Origin: Dryomyza anilis
Taxonomy: Eukaryota; Arthropoda; Insecta; Diptera; Dryomyzidae
Reading direction: 5' to 3'
DNA length: 64,000 nt
Assembly: GCA_951804985.1 (NCBI GenBank)
Contig: OX638134.1
Span: 4,588,001 to 4,652,000, forward strand
The first letter of the stretch is position 1; each line of letters starts with the position of its first letter. Both the position numbers and the translations under genes were made by a program. A model generated the notes under the pieces. It saw only the letters and a list, made by a program, of their open reading frames with translations. It made no database searches and had not been told where the DNA came from. This document shows positions 61,135-64,000 of this stretch, piece by piece.

Positions 61135-62075
61135 AGTGTAAAATTGAATTTTACACTAAATTTAATTTTTAGTGAAAAATGGAGAAAAATTAAAATTTTA
61201 ATTTTTTAGTGAAAATTTTAATTTTTAGTGAAAATTTAAATTTTTAGTGAAAGTTTTAATTTTAGTGAAAATATGAATTTTTTGAGAACATTTTTATTTT
61301 TAGTGAAAATTTTGAATTTTTAGTGAAAAATTGAATTTTTAGAGAAAATTTGAATTTTTAGTGAAAATTTGAATTTTTAGTGAAAATATGAATTTTTAGT
61401 GAAAATATGAATTTTTAGTGAAAAATTGAATTTTAAGTGAAAAATTGAATTTTAAGTGAAAAATTGAATTTTTAGTGAAAAATTTAATTTTTAGTTAAAA
61501 TTTGAATTTTAAGTGAAAAATTGAATTTTTAAGTGAAAAATCGAATTTTTAGTGAAAAATTTAATTTTTAGTGAAAAATTTAATTTTTAGTGAAAAATTT
61601 AATTTTAAGTGAAAAATTTAATTTTAAGTGAAAAATCGAATTTTTAGTGAAAATATGAATTTTTAGTGAAAATATGAATTTTTAGTGAAAAATTGAATTT
61701 TAAGTGAAAAATTGAATTTTTAGTGAAAATTTGAATTTTAAGTGAAAAATTGAATTTTTAAGTGAAAAATTGAATTTTTAGTGAAAAATTGAATTTATAG
61801 TGAAAAATTGAATTTTTAGTGAAAATATGAATTTATAGTGAAAATATGAATTTTTAGTGAAAAATTGAATTTTAAGTGAAAAATTGAATTTTTAGTGAAA
61901 ATTTGAATTTTAAGTGAAAAATTGAATTTTAATGAAAAAATTTCATTTTAGTGAAAAAATTTCATTTTACTGAAAAATTAATTTTTGGTGAAAAATTGAA
62001 TTTGTAGTAAAAATTTGAATTATAGAAAAAATTTGAATTTTTAGTGAAAATATAATTAATTTCTAAATTTTATTG
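61135..62075 (+). repeat. 19-bp satellite array 13 (forward)
   Basis: GAATTTTTAGTGAAAAATT units with frequent ATATGAA, TTTGAA and TTTTAAG variants. A block of ATATGAA units followed by TTTTAAG units occurs at about 61385-61460, 61645-61710 and 61820-61880, so this array too has higher-order duplication. Confidence 0.94.
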
Positions 62076-63098
62076 ATTTTCGCCACAGCACTCCATATAC
62101 CGCAACTTGCCACATTTGGCGTGGAGCTGCACAAAATGTGCAACCAACACAAAACGGTCGCGCTTGGCCATAAAAGCCAAGTTACCACCGCAAGACGTAT
62201 TGGCTCGTCTCTGATGTAATAAAAACCCAGAAATAACTAAAATAAAAAAAGCTTAAACTAACCAACGTTGACCGTTGGCTGCTCAAGGGGCTGAGAGGAT
62301 CATCGATCATATAAGTCTTTGGTCGGTCGGCTGTTTCAATACCTGCGACAGACACGTTACCTGCAGGTTGCAGCATTGAATGCAATTGAAATGCATTAGA
62401 GTCTCTCTTTTGCGCTGCCAGCTGATCGCACTTCATCTCGCTCTCAGTTACACTCTCTCGCGTGCGCTCTATTTCTGTTCGTCAACACTTTTGGTTGAAT
62501 ATTTCGCAACTGTTGTTGCTACAGGTAGCGGCGCATTGCGCGACGACGAACATTGGAAACACCTTCAATCGTGCGTTCAATCAACATTCGGCTTCTTGGC
62601 CAAGTTGCTGCCAGCGCTCAGCTCAGTTTGGAGTTTAGCAGCGCGCACTCTGGACGTACACGAGTGGAAAAACGTAACAAAAATTTTAATTTTGAATATA
62701 ATAAATATTTTTGTTTGAAATCTACGCGCGCTCAGCTGTTACAAAATTAATTTAATTGGCAGCAAACGTTCCGCATACAAACGTGGCTTAAACATTAATT
62801 ACAACGGCTGTTGCCAACTTTCGTTTTTATTTTGGTTTTACGGTGCGACGCGTTATTTGGCTTTCAACTACATTGAAATCTAATTTTGTTATTGTGCTTT
62901 AATAATTGTGTGGTAATTCAGTCAGTGTATTGCAAAAATAAATTGCATTCAATTGAATTTCAATTACGCAAATTGAAACAGAATTGAACAAAAATTTTAA
63001 AAAATATTGAAGGAAAACGCCTATTATTGAATTGTAACGCTTTCAACCGCGTTCAGTCACTTTCAATCACTTTCAACCGCTTTCAACCAATCTCAAAA
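62076..63098 (+). promoter_or_regulatory. Promoter / 5' untranslated region of the gene starting at 63099
   Basis: GC content rises around 62390-62740. TCAGT initiator-like words occur at 62918-62927 (TCAGTCAGTG), about 175 bp before the start codon, and also near 62445 and 62625. A 112-codon frame (62380-62718) and a shorter overlapping one lack domains and look like chance within a leader. The exact start of transcription cannot be fixed from sequence. Confidence 0.4.
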
Positions 63099-63252
63099 AT
63101 GGATAACGCTTGGCGGTTTCGCTTTATTATCTTCACCGCTTTGGCCCTCATGATGTTTGGCGACTTTTTCGGCTATGGCGTCAAATCAGATCCCAGCCAG
63201 GCCACAACGGGCAAGTTTCAGCAAAAAAACGCCGATTTTGAAATCAGCGAAG
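63099..63252 (+). CDS. First coding exon of a secreted or membrane protein (partial gene)
   Basis: The ATG sits in a good fly start context (CTCAAAAATGG). The exon encodes 51 residues plus one base: MDNAWRFRF, then a hydrophobic segment IIFTALALMMFG (about 10-21), then a hydrophilic stretch ending DFEISE. This is the layout of a signal peptide (or signal anchor) plus the start of a mature chain. The exon stops at AAG|GTGAGT, a consensus splice donor at 63252/63253. Reading on past it gives a Lys-rich low-complexity tail, which supports splicing. Downstream exons lie outside the window or beyond recognition. The protein was not identified. Confidence 0.7.
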
Positions 63253-63510
63253 GTGAGTTGGCAAGCAACAAAAAAAAAAAACAAAAATTTAAATGTATTA
63301 AAAATAAAACAAAAAAAAAATTAAAAACATTGCCAAATTATTAAGTTAATTAAACGCTTGCGTGTGCGCTGAAACGCCCACTATTACTGCGCGTGTTTTT
63401 ACTTAAAAGGTTAAAATGTTGACAAGGTCGTTTTAAAGGTTTTTGTTTTATTTTTAATTCCAAAATAATCACCCACCCAATTTATTAAATGAAAACGGAA
63501 AACAAATTTT
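63253..63510 (+). other. Start of intron 1 of the 63099 gene
   Basis: Follows the GTGAGT donor. A-rich at 63270-63325 with no coding signal. The intron continues past the window end if the gene model is right. Confidence 0.45.
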
Positions 63511-63511
63511 A

Positions 63512-63738
63512 GGGGTGCCTGGGGTAAAGTAGTACACGTTTTGATTTTCGAGAACTTATCTCAGGTAAAGTTAAAATTTTGCTTTTCATTGGTTTGTGTC
63601 GAAGATTTAAGTTTTTTCTTGGCTACACCAATAAAATAATTCATATAACACGAGATTTTTACTAAAATTACAAATACTATTGCTTAAATTACGTTTCCCA
63701 CTTTACCCCAGGATGTGTTTCCCACTTTACCCCAATAT
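63512..63738. mobile_element. Short inverted-repeat element with GGGGTAAAGT ends
   Basis: The left end reads GGGGTGCCTGGGGTAAAGTA. The right end carries CTTTACCCC twice in tandem (about 63700-63708 and 63725-63733), each within TTTCCCACTTTACCCCA. The inverted ends enclose about 220 bp without an ORF. The termini resemble the GGGGAGACCGGGGCTAAG ends of the element at 147-543, so the two may be related. The boundaries are uncertain because of the doubled right end. Confidence 0.55.
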
Positions 63739-64000
63739 CGCAAATTGATCATAACTTAGCACCGTTTAAGAAAATGTTAAATTATTTTCAAAACCCGTTT
63801 CTTTTTTTAAAAAGATATAAAACATCCGATCATTTTAAACATACCTTCCTGATTAAAAACGTCAAAAATTCATTCTTCTTGATAGCAAAAAACATTCAAA
63901 ATTTTTGCACTTGTTCTCGAAATTCAATAAAAAGATATAAATTTGTTTATAACTATAGATGAAAAAGTTGATGCCATATTAAGAAGCATATGACAAATAT
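63739..64000. other. AT-rich non-coding end of window
   Basis: A 62-codon chance frame (63774-63962) without a domain. Probably still inside intron 1 of the gene starting at 63099. Confidence 0.35.

Noticed and set aside
3775..62075. CRISPR-like arrays
   Set aside because: The 19-bp units are directly adjacent without unique spacers, in a eukaryotic setting, and no cas genes are present.
62380..62718. 112-codon frame upstream of the 63099 exon
   Set aside because: No domain and overlapped by another frame; more likely promoter or leader sequence.

Overview
The window looks like gene-poor, very AT-rich nuclear DNA from a higher fly. Three things point to Diptera: a 60-bp GT-AG intron, a MADF-BESS gene, and the mix of RTE retroelement, tRNA-derived SINE, Helitron and short inverted-repeat elements. 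A tephritid-type fruit fly is my guess, but the sequence alone does not prove it. Nothing bacterial or viral was recognised.

Host coding content is small. (1) A single-exon gene at 27188-27664 encodes a divergent Ubc9-type SUMO-conjugating E2, probably a retrogene. (2) A two-exon minus-strand gene at 55465-56424 encodes a 299-residue MADF-BESS DNA-binding protein. (3) A plus-strand first coding exon at 63099-63252 carries a signal-peptide-like start and a consensus splice donor; the rest of that gene lies beyond the window. The longest true ORF belongs to a full-length RTE-type LINE at 21139-24465, bounded by an exact 13-bp target-site duplication.

Repeats dominate the layout. One 19-bp unit, GAATTTTTAGTGAAAAATT, and its variants fill about 12.5 kb (roughly a fifth of the window) in 13 arrays. 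Each array keeps one orientation: plus from 3.8 to 29.5 kb, minus from 32.7 to 48.8 kb, plus at 54.4-55.3 kb, minus at 58.5-60.4 kb, plus at 61.1-62.1 kb. The unit is nearly self-complementary. A second tandem array, (GTATTTAT)n at 42465-44392, is 241 perfect copies and produces the longest, but meaningless, open frames.

Mobile elements are layered into this background. They include two SINE copies, a non-autonomous Helitron with an internal minisatellite, a 1.47-kb foldback element with arms of about 500 bp plus an older truncated copy, and at least seven smaller inverted-repeat elements or hairpins. Two 19-bp arrays were each split by later insertions (SINE plus Helitron at 47.1-48.2 kb; foldback at 58.8-60.2 kb), which gives a relative age order. 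The remaining stretches are AT-rich non-coding DNA with no recognisable genes.
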